This document shows positions 1 through 11,532 of a stretch of DNA of 64,000 nt, one piece after another. This DNA comes from Microdochium bolleyi. Taxonomy: Eukaryota > Ascomycota > Sordariomycetes > Xylariales > Microdochiaceae. The notes under the pieces are model-generated. The model saw nothing but the letters and a program-made list of their open reading frames with translations, was not told the origin of the DNA and did not search any database. The stretch is taken from NCBI GenBank assembly GCA_001566295.1, contig KQ964245.1, positions 1,989,524 to 2,053,523 of the forward strand. The letters are read 5' to 3'. The stretch's first letter is position 1; every line of letters begins with the position of its first letter. The translations under genes and the position numbers were made by a program.

Positions 1-203
1 TCTCCCCAAGGAAACCAAATGTTTGGGACAAGTATGTACAGGGTAGAATGTAAACAAAGATCTTGCAGCCAGGCGGCTGCAAAGATCCTTATGAGTGGGT
101 GTCTTGAAACCCGAATGAAGGGTGGGCCAGGCACAGAACATCGTACAAGAAGATTTGTCGGCCGGCCACAGACGGACGCGGCTCTCTAGCTCGTCGTCGT
201 CAT

Positions 204-1367
204 CTAGGCGAGGCCGGCAAAGATCTTGCCCCAGGAGCTGAGGGCAGTGCTGGACTGCATGATGTAGCCGGTGGCGACGAAGAAGGGGGCGTAGCGCTCG
301 ACGTAGCTGAACTCGGAGCTCTCGAGAGCGGGCATGACCTTGCGCATGAACTGGTCGTGGTCGCCGCTGTCGACGCCGAACTCGGTGATCCACAGGGGCT
401 TGTTCTGGCAGCCCTCGTGGGCGGCCTTGACGTGCTTGAGGAAGAGGTCGGCGCCGTTGTCGCCGCCAGGGCCGTACCAGTGGACAGCGCAGAAGTCGAC
501 GACACACTTGCCAGCACAGGCGGTCCAGAACTGGCTGAGCCAGTCAATGCCCTGGTTCTTGTTCTGGCTGGAGGAGATGGCGGGCGAGCTGATGCGGGCC
601 TTGCCGGAGAAGGGGTTCATGTTGGCGATGTGGAACTGAGCAGCAACGGCAGGGCTGATGTTGGCCTGCGCGGCAATGTCGGGCTCGTTGCAACTCAGAA
701 GAGCGGTGGCACCGTTGGCAATGCCGGTCTCGGCGTGCTTGGTCCAGCCGTCGGTGTGCTGGGGCCCCCAGAGCATGGGGACGAACTCGATGCCCTTATC
801 CAGGCCGGAGGTGGAGGCACCCCAGTTGTAGGACCACGTGATCTTCTTGGACATGCCGGCAAGAGCGTTGACGAGGCCGACATCGTTGAAGGCGGCACCA
901 CGCTTGCTGCCAATAGCAGGGGCCGCGGGCGAGGAGGGAGCAGGGGCCGCGCTGCTGGAGGGCAGCAGGGACGGGATCACCTGAGTGGGGATGACGGCGG
1001 TGGGCTCAGGGAGCTCGACGACCGGAGTGCTGGTGGGAGCCTTGGTGACGAGAGTGGTGGGCTGGACGGTAGGCTGGACGATGGGCTGGACAGCACCCTC
1101 CTGCACAGGCGGGCTCACAGGAGAGGCAGCGGGAGCAGGAGAAGCGGGCTGCTCGGCAGCGGGCTGGGTCGCCGCAGGGGCAGCAGGCTCCTGGCCGGCG
1201 GTGACGGTGACGGTGGCGTAGGCAACCTCGATGACGGTCTCGGTGGCGGCGTACTTGATCTGGCGGGCGTTGATGTGGTGGTAGCCACGGTGGATGTTGC
1301 CGGCAGCGACCTCGGTGACGGAGGCGGCGGCGGCGGCCAAGGCGATGATGGTGTGCTTGGTGAACAT
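204..1367 (-). CDS. Secreted GH128-type glucan endo-1,3-beta-glucosidase
   Basis: Single-exon gene of 387 aa. Residues 1 to about 22 form a signal peptide with an alanine-rich core. Residues 55-150 are a Pro/Ser/Thr/Ala linker with repeated QPT motifs, likely O-glycosylated. The catalytic domain runs from about 155 to the C terminus and matches the Asl1-like GH128 family: SYNWG (179-183), LSCNEPD with E228 as the expected acid/base, VHWYG near 295, and WITEFG with E329 as the expected nucleophile. The family cleaves beta-1,3-glucan, so a role in wall remodelling outside the cell is inferred. The ATG at 1367 is chosen because the signal peptide follows directly; the frame stays open upstream for 74 codons, but that stretch is low-complexity leader. 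There is no GPI-anchor tail; the protein ends shortly after the catalytic fold. Family assignment is confident; exact substrate is inference. Confidence 0.9.
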   Translation of the reverse strand: MFTKHTIIALAAAAASVTEVAAGNIHRGYHHINARQIKYAATETVIEVAYATVTVTAGQEPAAPAATQPAAEQPASPAPAASPVSPPVQEGAVQPIVQPTVQPTTLVTKAPTSTPVVELPEPTAVIPTQVIPSLLPSSSAAPAPSSPAAPAIGSKRGAAFNDVGLVNALAGMSKKITWSYNWGASTSGLDKGIEFVPMLWGPQHTDGWTKHAETGIANGATALLSCNEPDIAAQANISPAVAAQFHIANMNPFSGKARISSPAISSSQNKNQGIDWLSQFWTACAGKCVVDFCAVHWYGPGGDNGADLFLKHVKAAHEGCQNKPLWITEFGVDSGDHDQFMRKVMPALESSEFSYVERYAPFFVATGYIMQSSTALSSWGKIFAGLA

Positions 1368-4160
1368 GGTGGCTGGTTGTTGCTGTTTCTCTTGGGGAGT
1401 TTTCAAAGAGTGGCTATGTTGTGTCTGCGTGTGTTGTATGAAAATGACGGGATTCGTTCCAACAGGTTGCTTGTGGCTATGTGACAAGAGAGTGAATGGA
1501 GAGGGCGAGTAGTTGGTGACTGGCACACAAAGACTGTGGTGGAAGTGTGGAGGAAGGAAGGTGGTTGCTGGCGAGCTAGCGCGCAACAAGAATGAAAGGA
1601 AGCGACGTGATTGCGAACAGCACAGACGTGAGAGGAGCCAAGAGAGGGTGAAGCAGGAAACGAAACAAACAAAGGCGAGGCAATCGACGTGGACGACACG
1701 GGGTTATAAGGAGACAGACGGGATGGAGGAGGAGGAGGGGCTGGTCGTACTGCGTAAGCGTACACTTGGACGTCTGTCGTCTCCAGGGATGAAACGCCAG
1801 GGGTGGTGTGGCGTGCAGCCCAGTGCAGCCCAGTGCAGCCCAGTGTGGTCCCAGTGTGGCCCCAGTGGGCTGGCGGGGCCCGGAGCCAGCGGGTGGTGGT
1901 GCCCCTCGACGCCGGCCGTGGGCGCTCTGGCCAGTCACAGCCCGGCACACACAGGCTGCCGCCTCCAAGCCCGCGGCTGCAGGGGCACGTCCGACCTCCG
2001 TACCTGCGCTAGGCGCTGGCGCCAGGGGTAACCTCGTCGACTCGGTCGAGTCGGGTCTCAACCCAAGGGACGGGGACGGCAGGGACGGACAAGCTTGAAG
2101 CCTCGTGGCCCTCCTTGCAGGTGGTCGGGGGGATACGGCACTCCGTACTCTGCAGTTCTGGTTTGCTGTTGGTTGTGCTCGGTAGAGTCCCTCAGCACGC
2201 ATCGAGAGACCTGTCTGCGAGGGCCTCGCCATTGAAGAGATCGCAGCTGACCACACAAGCACTCCCGGATCCGGACAGCCTGTGCTACCCATTACATGGT
2301 ACAGCTCCGACTTGTCGTATTTCGACTCGTCAGTCGCTACGATATCAGAGTCACGGGCCAGCACGTGCACAGGGCCCGGTAATGGCCATTCGGTTGCCGA
2401 CCTCGGGAAGCTTCCAGGCTCAGACACTCGTACGGAGTATCTCGACAATGCGCCCTCCAAAGCCGCCGGATGCAGCATGCCACGACCCGCACCACCACGT
2501 CCAGGCTCCGTCGCACAAGCCCACCAGCACTGCAGTGGAGAGCACAGAGGGCCGTCTCTTGGTGCATCTTCGGCAAAAGCTGGGAGATCGGCAGTCCAGA
2601 CCTTCTGGAAGTGCTGATCCACTCGCGTGTTGTCTCTCTCCCGGGCATCCTCCCGGCCCCCCTCTTCCCACCTTGTCGGGATCCGGTCTTGGCACCTGGG
2701 CTCTCCACGATTGAGCAAGACGAAAAATCCGAGGCGGACAGACAGAAACCTTGTCGGGGTCCACCTCTTGATACGACGCAGAGCACAGATCAAGTCAAGT
2801 CAGGCAAGACAGGTCCAGCCAGCCGCACTTGTAATGCTCCGACACGATGTGTAGTCGAGGCCACGCGTCCGCATCGGGATACGGAGGCAGGGCAATGGCA
2901 GCCATCCCAACTCGTCCAACTGTCAGAAGCGGCAACCACTCAAGGCAGGCGGCGACTTCGTCCAACCTGGAAGACGGCGTGGTTGTTTCACAATCTGCAC
3001 CCCTGGGCCAGGTGGGGGCTCCTGTTGCGCGGCTTCCTTTGTTCTGCACGATCCACGCAAGGGGCCCCCGCCTGCCACTCCACCGAGTCCACCGAGCCCA
3101 CGTCACGTCACGTCGTTGACTCGTATCCCGAGCGGCGGGGCACTGACCACTCCCGCAGGACGTGTCTGGCATTGATGCGGTTTTCCTGGCATCTCCCAAA
3201 TCATTCTTGATCAACAAGACTCCCACCAAAGCCAGAGGTTTCCTCACACCATGCTCAAGACCTCTGCCACCGCTGCACAAGAGCGCACGCCGCCCGGGAA
3301 ACAGATGCAATGCTTGCAGCTACAAAGGGCCAAGCCCATGGCTCTTGACAGCCAGCACGGTCGTACTTGACAGCCACGCTGTGAGCATCTCGGCCATCAG
3401 GATGCTCGACTGCTGACCGGGCCCATTACTGCATGCTGAGCACTACGGCAGCGCATTTCTGGTCAGGTTCTCTCACATGCAACGTGCCACGGGGGGCTCT
3501 GCTCAACCGGGGCTACAGGTCGGAAGCATTGATGACCCGCCCCAACACCCGCAGCCCTGCTCGCAATGAATCCGAATGATGGCAGGTCTTGTGGGAACTG
3601 CCTTTGTCCCACCACAAAATGCACGCTGGCACGATATCCTCGCAGAGTGCTCCCACAGCCACAGGCACGGGGCTGAGCATTCGTGCTCCAAGAGTAATAC
3701 TCTGTGCGCACAAGAATGACGTCCAGTGTTGGAGATGTGCAAGAGCTGGTGCAGGTGCAGGTGCTGGGGCTCGGTCTGGAGCTTACCTGATCCAGCACAG
3801 ATCAGAGGCACAACAGCCAATAGGGCCAGACACGTCCTTCTAGCAGGCAGCAAGCACCCCAGTATTCAGCTGCACCGCCACCACCTGCTCAATCAGCCGA
3901 ACTATATCGCCCGTCAGTATCGTCAACTTTCAGATTGCAGACCGTCAAGTCATTTGTGGTGGTGAACTGTTGTGGCCCTTCAAAGAAAAGTCTCATTTGT
4001 CCCATCCGGCGTTCCTTCACACAGCTATCGAGCACGCAGACGGCACGCCGCAAAAGAACGACTTGCCAGCAGTGAACCCCAACTCAACCCAGGCAATCCA
4101 GGTTCATTCTTCGTGCTCTCCAGGTGACCAATTGACACAGGCCAGGGCTCCGGAGCCGAC
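1368..4160. other. Intergenic: leader and promoter of the glucanase, then upstream region of the Zn2Cys6 gene
   Basis: About 2.8 kb between divergently transcribed genes. I see no supportable gene; the open frames overlap each other on both strands, as expected of GC-rich DNA. A TATA-like element lies at 1703-1708, about 340 bp upstream of the glucanase ATG. A short tandem array (1813-1861) is described separately. Confidence 0.6.
1813..1861. repeat. Short tandem repeat, 10-nt unit
   Basis: About three near-perfect copies of the decamer cagtgcagcc are followed by degenerate copies of the form cagtgtggcc. It is non-coding and sits upstream of the glucanase gene. Confidence 0.7.
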
Positions 4161-6049
4161 ATGGAGGACTACAACGTGAACCAGCACATTGCCTTGCCAC
4201 TGCTCTCCGTGGACAGGGACGACAACAACCTCCTCGCCATTGCTGCCCGGAACTTCGACTATGGAGCCTTCTTGGGCGACCCGGATCTCGACTACCTCGC
4301 CGAGGCCGAGTCTCCCTTGTCCCACCCCAGCAGTGGCGGCGATGGCACACTGAACATCTCCCCTCTTGCCCACGGCGGCGGCGGCCAGCTACTCAGGCAT
4401 CACAACAGCAGCGGCAGTGACAACAATGGCAGCGGCAGTGGTGGAGGCAGTAGCGCCAGCAACAGCAACAGCAGGAGACAGCGTCTTGAGCGCCGTGGTC
4501 ACACAAAGAGCCGCAGGGGTTGCTACAACTGCAAGCGGCGGCGCATCAAGGTACGTACATATATCTATATGTATAAAAATAATACGCGCCACGGTCTGGG
4601 GATCCGAGGTTTGCAGACAGGCGTGTTGTGGTTGCGTGGGTTCGGACGGAGATGTGCTGATCAACACTCGTGCATCATAGTGCCAGGAAACCCGGCCTGC
4701 CTGCGGGCACTGCGTCAAGACGGGGCTCAACTGCGAGTATCCCGCGACGCCTCAGATTGTTCATCAGGTAAGCCAGGACATGTCAAAGGGACGGCTGGGC
4801 AACTAGGTCGGCATCCGAGAACTAACACGAGCCATGGTGGTACGTTTGCTACAGCCACAACATCAAATTCCTCTATTTAGCCTCCAGGACATGCGTTTCT
4901 TCCAGCACTTCCTGCAGACGTGCTTTCCCACACATCCCATTGGGAACGAGACCATCTGGACACACGAAGTGCCGTGCTTGGCACAAAACGTAAGTCTTGC
5001 ACCATTAGCCCGTCTATCTTCATGGGGTATCCTTGAAGTCGCAAGCCTGACATCCGCTCGCCAATGACAAAAAGTACGAATACCTTATGCACGCAATCCT
5101 GGGCTTGTCCGCCTCGGACATGATGGCGCGGGACCCGAGCCTCGTCACGTTCGCCATGACGCACCGCCTCAAGGCCATCAAGGCCATCAAGAAGACTCTC
5201 ACCGACGTGCCAAAGGCCAACACATTTGAGGAGGGCAACGCACTCATGGCGACGTGCTTTGCGCTCACGTTCCAGTCCGTGTGCCTCGATGACGGGATGG
5301 CCGAGTTCATGACGTTCTGCCGAGGCATCGTGATCGTCGCGATCCAGATGTATTGCAAGGGCAGCCGGTTTATATTTTCCAACTTTATCGGCGACGACCA
5401 GATGGCGCTGTTGAAGCCCAGAATGGAGAAGGTGCCGCCCATCAAGAGGGAGCTGACGGATGGGGCGGTCAAGTCGCTTCGCGCGCTCGAGCCGCTGCTC
5501 GTGAGGAAGGTCGATCGCGAGTACCACGAGCAGCTGGTGCAGATGGCCGAACTGCTGTACACGGATTCCTTTGCCGGTAAGTCCCCTGCTACCTGGAGCC
5601 TCCATGACACTACTTGCCTCAGTCCATTTGTCTGTTCCCCCCCCTGCGGCTCGTCACTGACACGTTCTACAGCCTACCAGGTCCTCTCCAAGCACTACGG
5701 GTGGTGGATGCAGATCCCGCACGAGCAGTTCCAGCAGGTCATCGACCCGTCGGACCAGACCATGGTGATCCTGGCGGCGCACTGGATCGCGCTGAAGCAG
5801 ATTATGGCGCCCGTGACGTCGGTCGAGCACGAGGGGCGCTCGGACAAGGCGAGGGCCGAGGGCGAGCAGCTGGGGATGATCCGCTGGCTGCGGCACCTGA
5901 ACCGGGCTGTGCCGGCGCTGGAGGTCGGCCGGGAGGTGCTGGAGAGCGGTGTGGCGGTGACGAGGGAGGACGTCGAGAGGTGGATGGAGTGGCCGATGTG
6001 GGTGGAGGCGGAGCTGGAGCGGGATCTCGAATGCTTTGGGAAGAGGTAG
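4161..6049 (+). CDS. Zn2Cys6 (Gal4-type) fungal transcription factor
   Basis: Five exons by consensus splice sites and frame: 4161-4550, 4681-4767, 4888-4989, 5075-5576, 5673-6049, giving 485 aa. The binuclear zinc cluster spans exons 1 and 2: C121, C124, C131, C138, C141 and C148, spaced 2-6-6-2-6, preceded by a basic stretch. Introns begin gtacgt, gtaagc, gtaagt and gtaagt. Residues 1-110 are acidic, then Gly/Ser/Asn-rich. After the cluster, motifs such as MRFFQHFL, WTHEVP and YLMHAILGLSASD resemble the regulatory domain of the fungal UPC2/sterol-uptake-control-like regulators. It is a nuclear DNA-binding regulator; its targets cannot be told from sequence. The third exon start at 4888 was chosen over an AG at 4880 because only it keeps the conserved frame. 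No biosynthetic cluster surrounds it. Confidence 0.88.
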
Positions 6050-7241
6050 TAGGACTTGCCTGGTTTCGTAAGAGGCAGGCACGTTGGATCGTTCTCCGGA
6101 TTTCATGTGGCTGCTGTTTGTTCTTTGTGTTCTTATCCATGATACCACCAATATATTGTACGTGTGTTCGACGACCACAGGGTTATTGTACGCATCCTAC
6201 TGCCATTGCTAAAGCACAGTCCCCGCATATACGCTTACACGGAACAGTTATCTCGGCCCGCCTGCCGGTGACAACAGCAACAACCACAATACGAAACGAG
6301 CCAGCCCAAGGCTTCCGAAAGTCACGTGATATCATAGGCTCCCCCCTCGGACGCTACAGAGAGAAAGTGCAATGGCGCTCTCTGCGTCAGCGATCAGAGA
6401 CGAGCGAGTGCCTGGTCTGGTGTCGAGCTGAGCCTGCCGGGCTGCCCCACATTTCGTATCTCGCATCTGCACACTTTCATACAAAGCGGGTAAAACTGGA
6501 CCTTCATGGTGTTCCACTTTTGACACTTTGGTCCCCACTTTGCCTGGGGCTGTGTGTGTGTGTGTGTGTCTGCCGGTCCCATCAGATCCCAGGAGCCTGG
6601 TTAGGCAGACCCGGGCTTTGAGAGATCGACCTCGTCAAAGACGCGAAAAGCTTGGATTGGAGATTATTCTTCTTCTTTGCACTTTTGCAGATCTGGGAGG
6701 GGGGGCTGGTGGTTACTGCAGGGGGGGTGCTCCCCCAAAAGGGTGGCGGCGCAGTTTTAGCGTTGTGCTGCTGAGGAAGGCAGGGAGTCGTGGACGAAGA
6801 AGAAGAAAAAGAAGAAGGGAGGTTGTGGCATCGACGCAAGGATCGTATTCCGCGTATTCTAGAACCTGGAGGCGGGAGTTGGTATGGCGATGCTCGGGCT
6901 GTGTACACTAGAAGCATGGTGAGGCTGATCAGCAGCTCTGGTCAACTGGTGACTGCCGGGGCATGCATCGGCTTACTGTGATTCATTGGTGGTTGTTCCT
7001 GTGACGAGACAACGGCAGCAATGGCAGAGTTGTCGGCGGTGGAGGTCATGTGTATATAAAACAAGGTCCTCTCCCGGATCAACAACAAATTGATTCTTGG
7101 TCAAAGAATCGTAGTATTCATCTGCTCTACGATAACGGCAGACAACCACATCTTTCAACCACGTCAACGTAACCCACCACAGAATTGCAACATATATCAC
7201 TTGAGACCATTTTCTCTGAAGGACTACACTCCATCCCCACC
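6050..7241. other. Intergenic region and promoter of the 7.2 kb gene
   Basis: About 1.2 kb with no gene. It holds a CACGTG-containing palindrome near 6322, a short (TG)n tract at 6551-6569, G-rich tracts near 6695-6740, and the promoter elements listed separately. Confidence 0.6.
6985..7060 (+). promoter_or_regulatory. CCAAT-type and TATA elements
   Basis: An ATTGG (reverse CCAAT) lies at 6985-6989 and a strong TATA box (tatataaa) at 7053-7060, about 180 bp upstream of the ATG at 7242. The spacing fits a core promoter with a leader of about 150 nt. Transcription start is not proven. Confidence 0.5.
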
Positions 7242-8624
7242 ATGACGACCACGACGACAACCAACGCCCTGGCTGCTGGCCCGCCTGCATACTCCGAGAA
7301 CAACACACAGCGTGTGGACCTCAGCAGCCTCAATAGCAGCAACAACAACAACAATGCCGGCCTCCTTGATGATGTCGAGGGGGACGCCCTCCCGCCATAT
7401 CCCAACACGCCCCCTCGCTCGCGCTCGACATCTCTCTCCTCCGCCTCGGCGGGCACCAGGTCGAGCATCATCGAGGAGAAAGCCGCTCTCGCCGCGCTCT
7501 ACAACGACGAGAAGGCCAGCAGCCACTACAGCAACCCTGCTGCCACCGATGTCTCCTCATCGCCAGGCAGATTCACACCAACGTCCCAGCTGCAGATCCA
7601 GTACGCCGGCAAGCCCTGGCTGTCCCTGCCCCTGCCTCCGCGGGCGGAGCCCATCCCCATCCTCGCCGTGGACAACAACACCGGCCTGGTCATCGATGGG
7701 CCAGAGGGCGTGTCGTACGTCTCAGTCCGCCCCGAGCGTCGCAGCGGATCTTGCTTCCTCGTCTCCGGCGACGAGTGGCGGCGGCAGCAGCAGCAGCAGC
7801 AGAGCTCGTGCAGCGACGGGGGGCGCTTGGCCGACAGCAAATTAGCGAGCACCACATACCGCTTTGGCCCGGGGAACTCGCCGGTAGTCAGCCTCAGCCT
7901 CGGTCCCCTCGCCGGTGATCAGAAGGAGGGGACGCATGCGGCTGGGGAGGTCTCGTTCCAGGTACAGAGCAAGGGCATGGCCACCCGTGCCGTCGAGTTC
8001 GAGACGGACTGCTTCCTCTCGCCACCGCCCACCACGGCATCCTCCACCTCTTCTCCCGCAAGGGACAAGTTCATGTGGCGCTACGCCAGCTCCCGCGAGC
8101 GCGCGGCCCTCGTGCCCAGCAGCGACAACTGCAACAAAAACCCAAGCGGCAAGTCTGCCGCGAACAGCGTGCTCGTCCTCGAGCGCGTGACCGGCGCATC
8201 AAAGGCTACCTCTGCCACAGAAGAAAAAGGAGACGACGTGGGCGTGCGCGAGCGCTTCAGCGCGTGGGGGACTAGTAACAGCAGCAGCATCAGGAGGAAA
8301 GAGGAGGAAGTGAGCACGCGGATCATAGCGCTGCTCGTGCGCAGCGACGAGCTCCGCAGCCCGGGCAGCTCGGCCAGCACCGCCGGGAACGGCGGGCGGC
8401 TGTTCCTCGACCTGCGGTCTTTCGCTGGTGACGGCGATGGAGGTCCGCACGGGGTTCGTGCGCGCGGGGGCAGCGAGAAGACGCTGGCGGGTGCAGGGGG
8501 AGGGCACGGGGGGGAGGAGCTGGCCCGGCGCATGGTCGTCGCGACGGCGCTCGTCATGCTCAAGCGCGAGGTCGACCGGCGGCGGGCAGCGCAGATCGCC
8601 ATCATGGGCGGCGCCGGGTCGTGA
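7242..8624 (+). CDS. Conserved-type fungal protein of unknown function, disordered N terminus
   Basis: Single-exon gene of 460 aa. The start is the first ATG, in good context (caccATGa). Residues 1-110 are Thr/Ser/Asn/Pro-rich and contain PPAY- and PPYP-type proline motifs, of the kind that bind WW domains of Rsp5-type ubiquitin ligases. A more ordered core follows, from about KPWLSLPLPP to the serine-rich middle, with a six-Gln tract in between (DNA near 7780-7803). The last 40 residues look helical and amphipathic (ARRMVVATALVMLKREVDRRR). There is no signal peptide or clear membrane segment. I do not recognise a named domain. Strong third-position GC and the clean promoter make it a real gene. 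It is convergent with the LtrA-like gene. Confidence 0.75.
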   Translation: MTTTTTTNALAAGPPAYSENNTQRVDLSSLNSSNNNNNAGLLDDVEGDALPPYPNTPPRSRSTSLSSASAGTRSSIIEEKAALAALYNDEKASSHYSNPAATDVSSSPGRFTPTSQLQIQYAGKPWLSLPLPPRAEPIPILAVDNNTGLVIDGPEGVSYVSVRPERRSGSCFLVSGDEWRRQQQQQQSSCSDGGRLADSKLASTTYRFGPGNSPVVSLSLGPLAGDQKEGTHAAGEVSFQVQSKGMATRAVEFETDCFLSPPPTTASSTSSPARDKFMWRYASSRERAALVPSSDNCNKNPSGKSAANSVLVLERVTGASKATSATEEKGDDVGVRERFSAWGTSNSSSIRRKEEEVSTRIIALLVRSDELRSPGSSASTAGNGGRLFLDLRSFAGDGDGGPHGVRARGGSEKTLAGAGGGHGGEELARRMVVATALVMLKREVDRRRAAQIAIMGGAGS

Positions 8625-8939
8625 TCATATCCCATGGCTGGCGTGGCCTTGTTTTGCCGTATGCTGGGAGGGTGTCTATCCTGTTTTGTTCCTGCTCGTA
8701 CTATTATAGACTACGTTCTTCTTGTTAGAGACTAAATTGTGTATGCCAATATTTACTGCTTCTTTCTAAATGACAGTCGAAGGCTCTAGCGAAGATACTC
8801 TAGTGCTAAGTCATTTTCGTGACAGTCTGACTCCAGTCAAAAAGTCAGAGCCGGCTCGCCTTAACCATTTGGTCACCAAGTCAGTTCGTCAAGTGTAAAA
8901 TACACAGAACGGGACGACCCGACACTTCCGACTCTTCCG
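8625..8939. terminator. Shared 3' flank of two convergent genes
   Basis: About 315 bp between the stop codons of the 7.2 kb gene (+) and the LtrA-like gene (-). It is AT-richer than the neighbouring exons and must hold both 3' ends. I saw no perfect AATAAA. Confidence 0.4.
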
Positions 8940-11532
8940 TCATGCGATGGCCGTCTTTTCGTTCCTGCTCAACCTCAAGATCTCGACCTCCGGAGTGAAG
9001 TCGGCTTTCCCTCCCCCTTCTACCCGCTCACCAGCATTCCCAGCATCCCCTCCGTTCTCTTCCTCATCTCTGACCTCAGCATTCTCCCTAAGCGCCTTCT
9101 CCAGAGTCTTCCTCGAGCACCGGGCCTCGTACTGCGCCCTGCACCCACCAGCACCATCACCGCCTGCACCCCCTTTCCCGCACCACGTCTGGCTCGAGCA
9201 CGACTTGCCCCAGATCTCAAGCAGCAACACCCAGACCATCAGGCCCATCGTGACGGACACGAGGGCGAGCGAGTTGAGCTGCTTGTAGCTGACGAGCGGC
9301 AGGCAGAAAAACACCAGACACACCACCCCGCGGTTCAGCATGCGCCACTTCTTGGGCACGCGCATCCCCGGGATGGTCTTGTGGACATGGCAGATGCTGA
9401 TGACGCCCATGTTCAGCAGCGCGACGCCGAGCCCGACGCAGTAAGCCCAGCGTACGCCCTGGGTGACGTACGCCTTGGACTTGTCCGCGTAGTACGCCTC
9501 GAGCGAGGCCGGGTCCGAGTTGGGCGAGTCGCTGGCGACGACGATCTTGGACATGGCCGCCGACGAGAGCGTGTAGGCGCAGATGAACGGGAGGTGCGCG
9601 ACGTTCCATATTCCAGAGGTCTCCTTGGAGCGGCGGATGGCGTGGAGATGGATGTTCTCGCCGTCGACCTCGAAGTATATCCAGTTGAACACAAAGGCCT
9701 GGACAAGCCCGATAAAGGCCTTCCCGAGGATCGCGTTGAAGCCAAAGGCCGCGTTCTGGTAGAGAAGCGCGACGACAGCCCAGCCGATCACGAGCGCGAC
9801 GAAGGCGTTGGTACGCTCCACGCGGTGCTCGATATTCGTCGCCGGCCAAAAGTCATAGAACTTGGCTAGGCGGCGTGATTTGGGTTGCTGGGTGGTCGAG
9901 GTCCAGGAGAATGGTAAAATGAAGATCGAGGGGCCGAAATAGTCGAGCAGCATGGCGACGACGATCAGGGCAAAGCGCGAGGGCACGGAGACGAAGATGC
10001 TGCCGATCCAGATCATGCTTGAGATGGTAATGAGGGTCACCTGCACCATCATGAAGCCCTTGACGAGAGGCAGGAGAATGCCTGCGATGCCGTAGAAGAG
10101 CGCGGTGGCGAGTCTGGCGGCAATATAAAAGCCGACAAGCTGGGTGTACATGTCGTACTCGGCGTTGAACGTGCCCGTCATGTTGGTGGTGAAGCTAGGG
10201 GCATGTGGTGGTCAGTCTGGTGACGGCAATAGCTCAGAGCAATCAGGAAGAAGTCCTCACCCTAGCAAACACGCAATAATGAAGAGGATATACACTCTCT
10301 GGGCCACATCGTTGGCCTCGAACCAGCTGATGCCCTGCTGCACATCAGACCAGATCTGCCAGCTCATGACGAACGTGATGATGAAGCGGCCAAGCTCCAG
10401 AGCGTCGGTCTTGTCGGCTACATGCTCGCCGTTGTAGTGGATGATGCCGACTGTCGTGGAGGTGAGCAAGTCAGCGGCCTATGCTCTCTAAGTGTGGAGG
10501 CTCGAAGACTCACCATAGATCAGCTCAAAGAAGAGCTCGAAGCTCATGATCTCGGTCTGCTCGCTGTTGCGCCACAGCAGGCCCTTGTGGAAGTACTGCT
10601 TGATCACGGGCCGCTGGAACAGCCGGATCGTCCGCCCCCCCGAGGTGTCGTCCCAGTTGCGGAGTGTACCGCTGTCCGAGTCGCTCTCGTCGAGACTCGC
10701 ACGGCTCGAGCCGGGCGTCGAGCCGCCGCGCGGCACATTGTACGTTTTGAGCTAGATAGGTGTAAGCTTGTGTCCATGACCAATGCCGACAGCTTCCTCT
10801 CTAACATCAAAAATCGTAGGAAACCCAAGGTACAATAGGACAAGCAAGGACACTCACGGTAGCAGAATACCCAAACCTGCCAAAATTCGCATTCAGCGCA
10901 CTCGGCGCCTCGTGTTCCTCGAGCCCGGCGAGCTGGCGGTTCACCTCGTCGAGAGCCACTCTAGAGCTCTCCCAGGCATGAAAGTCGTTCCCAAACTGCC
11001 GTACGAACGCCTCGCGCTGGGCCTCGTGGTGCTTCCGCGCCGAGTGCAGGTGTGCAGAGTGTTCGGGGGAACCGTGGATCACGATCTCGATCTGATACGG
11101 CTCTTGCGCGCTATTGTCTTTGTGCTGCTGCTGATGGTGGCGGGCATGGTGTGGATGGTGATCCTCTTCGTGATGTTTCGCTGCATTGTCGACGCCGACG
11201 GTAGATGAAGGCGAAGGTGACGGTGATGAGGACGTTGCATGCTTGTACTTTGCCCGCAGCCGAGCTGCTTCCTCAGGCAGCGCGACGAGGATCTTCTTGC
11301 CCGAGGGGACGTGGAACTCCGAAGTCGTGCCTGGCCCCCCACCTCCGCGGCGCCGTGTAGTGAACGACGACGATGCTGTCGTCGTTTCGGCCGGTACAGA
11401 CGTTGGAACGCCCCCCTCAAGCTTGTCGGCCCGCGTGCTGCCAGATTGTGTCGTTCCCGCCCCTCCGCCGCCAGCTCCAGCCTCGGCTCCCGTTGAGGGC
11501 TGCGGTTGTCGTGATGGCGGCGCCAGCGACAT
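8940..11532 (-). CDS. Low-temperature-requirement A (LtrA) family membrane protein
   Basis: Four exons: 11532-10858, 10751-10514, 10450-10261 and 10194-8940, giving 785 aa. Introns of 106, 63 and 66 nt have GT-AG ends and compatible phases. The ATG at 11532 is used; the codon three triplets upstream is GTG. Residues 1-225 are hydrophilic with a His-rich run (HHPHHARHHQQQH). From about residue 280 come family hallmarks (FHKGLLWRNSE, SFELFFELIYG, SWQIWSD) and roughly ten hydrophobic segments. The family is named for a Listeria gene needed for growth in the cold; fungal members are uncharacterised multi-pass proteins, so transport or membrane function is inference. The C-terminal tail (about 85 residues) is Cys- then acid/Lys-rich and probably cytosolic. 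Confidence 0.85.

Noticed and set aside
357..1484. Long plus-strand frame of 375 codons opposite the glucanase
   Set aside because: Antisense shadow of a GC-rich gene, Gly/Arg/Val-rich without domain; the minus-strand frame carries the catalytic motifs.
1368..1589. N-terminal extension of the glucanase to codon 1589
   Set aside because: The signal peptide starts at the ATG at 1367 and the extension reads as low-complexity leader sequence.
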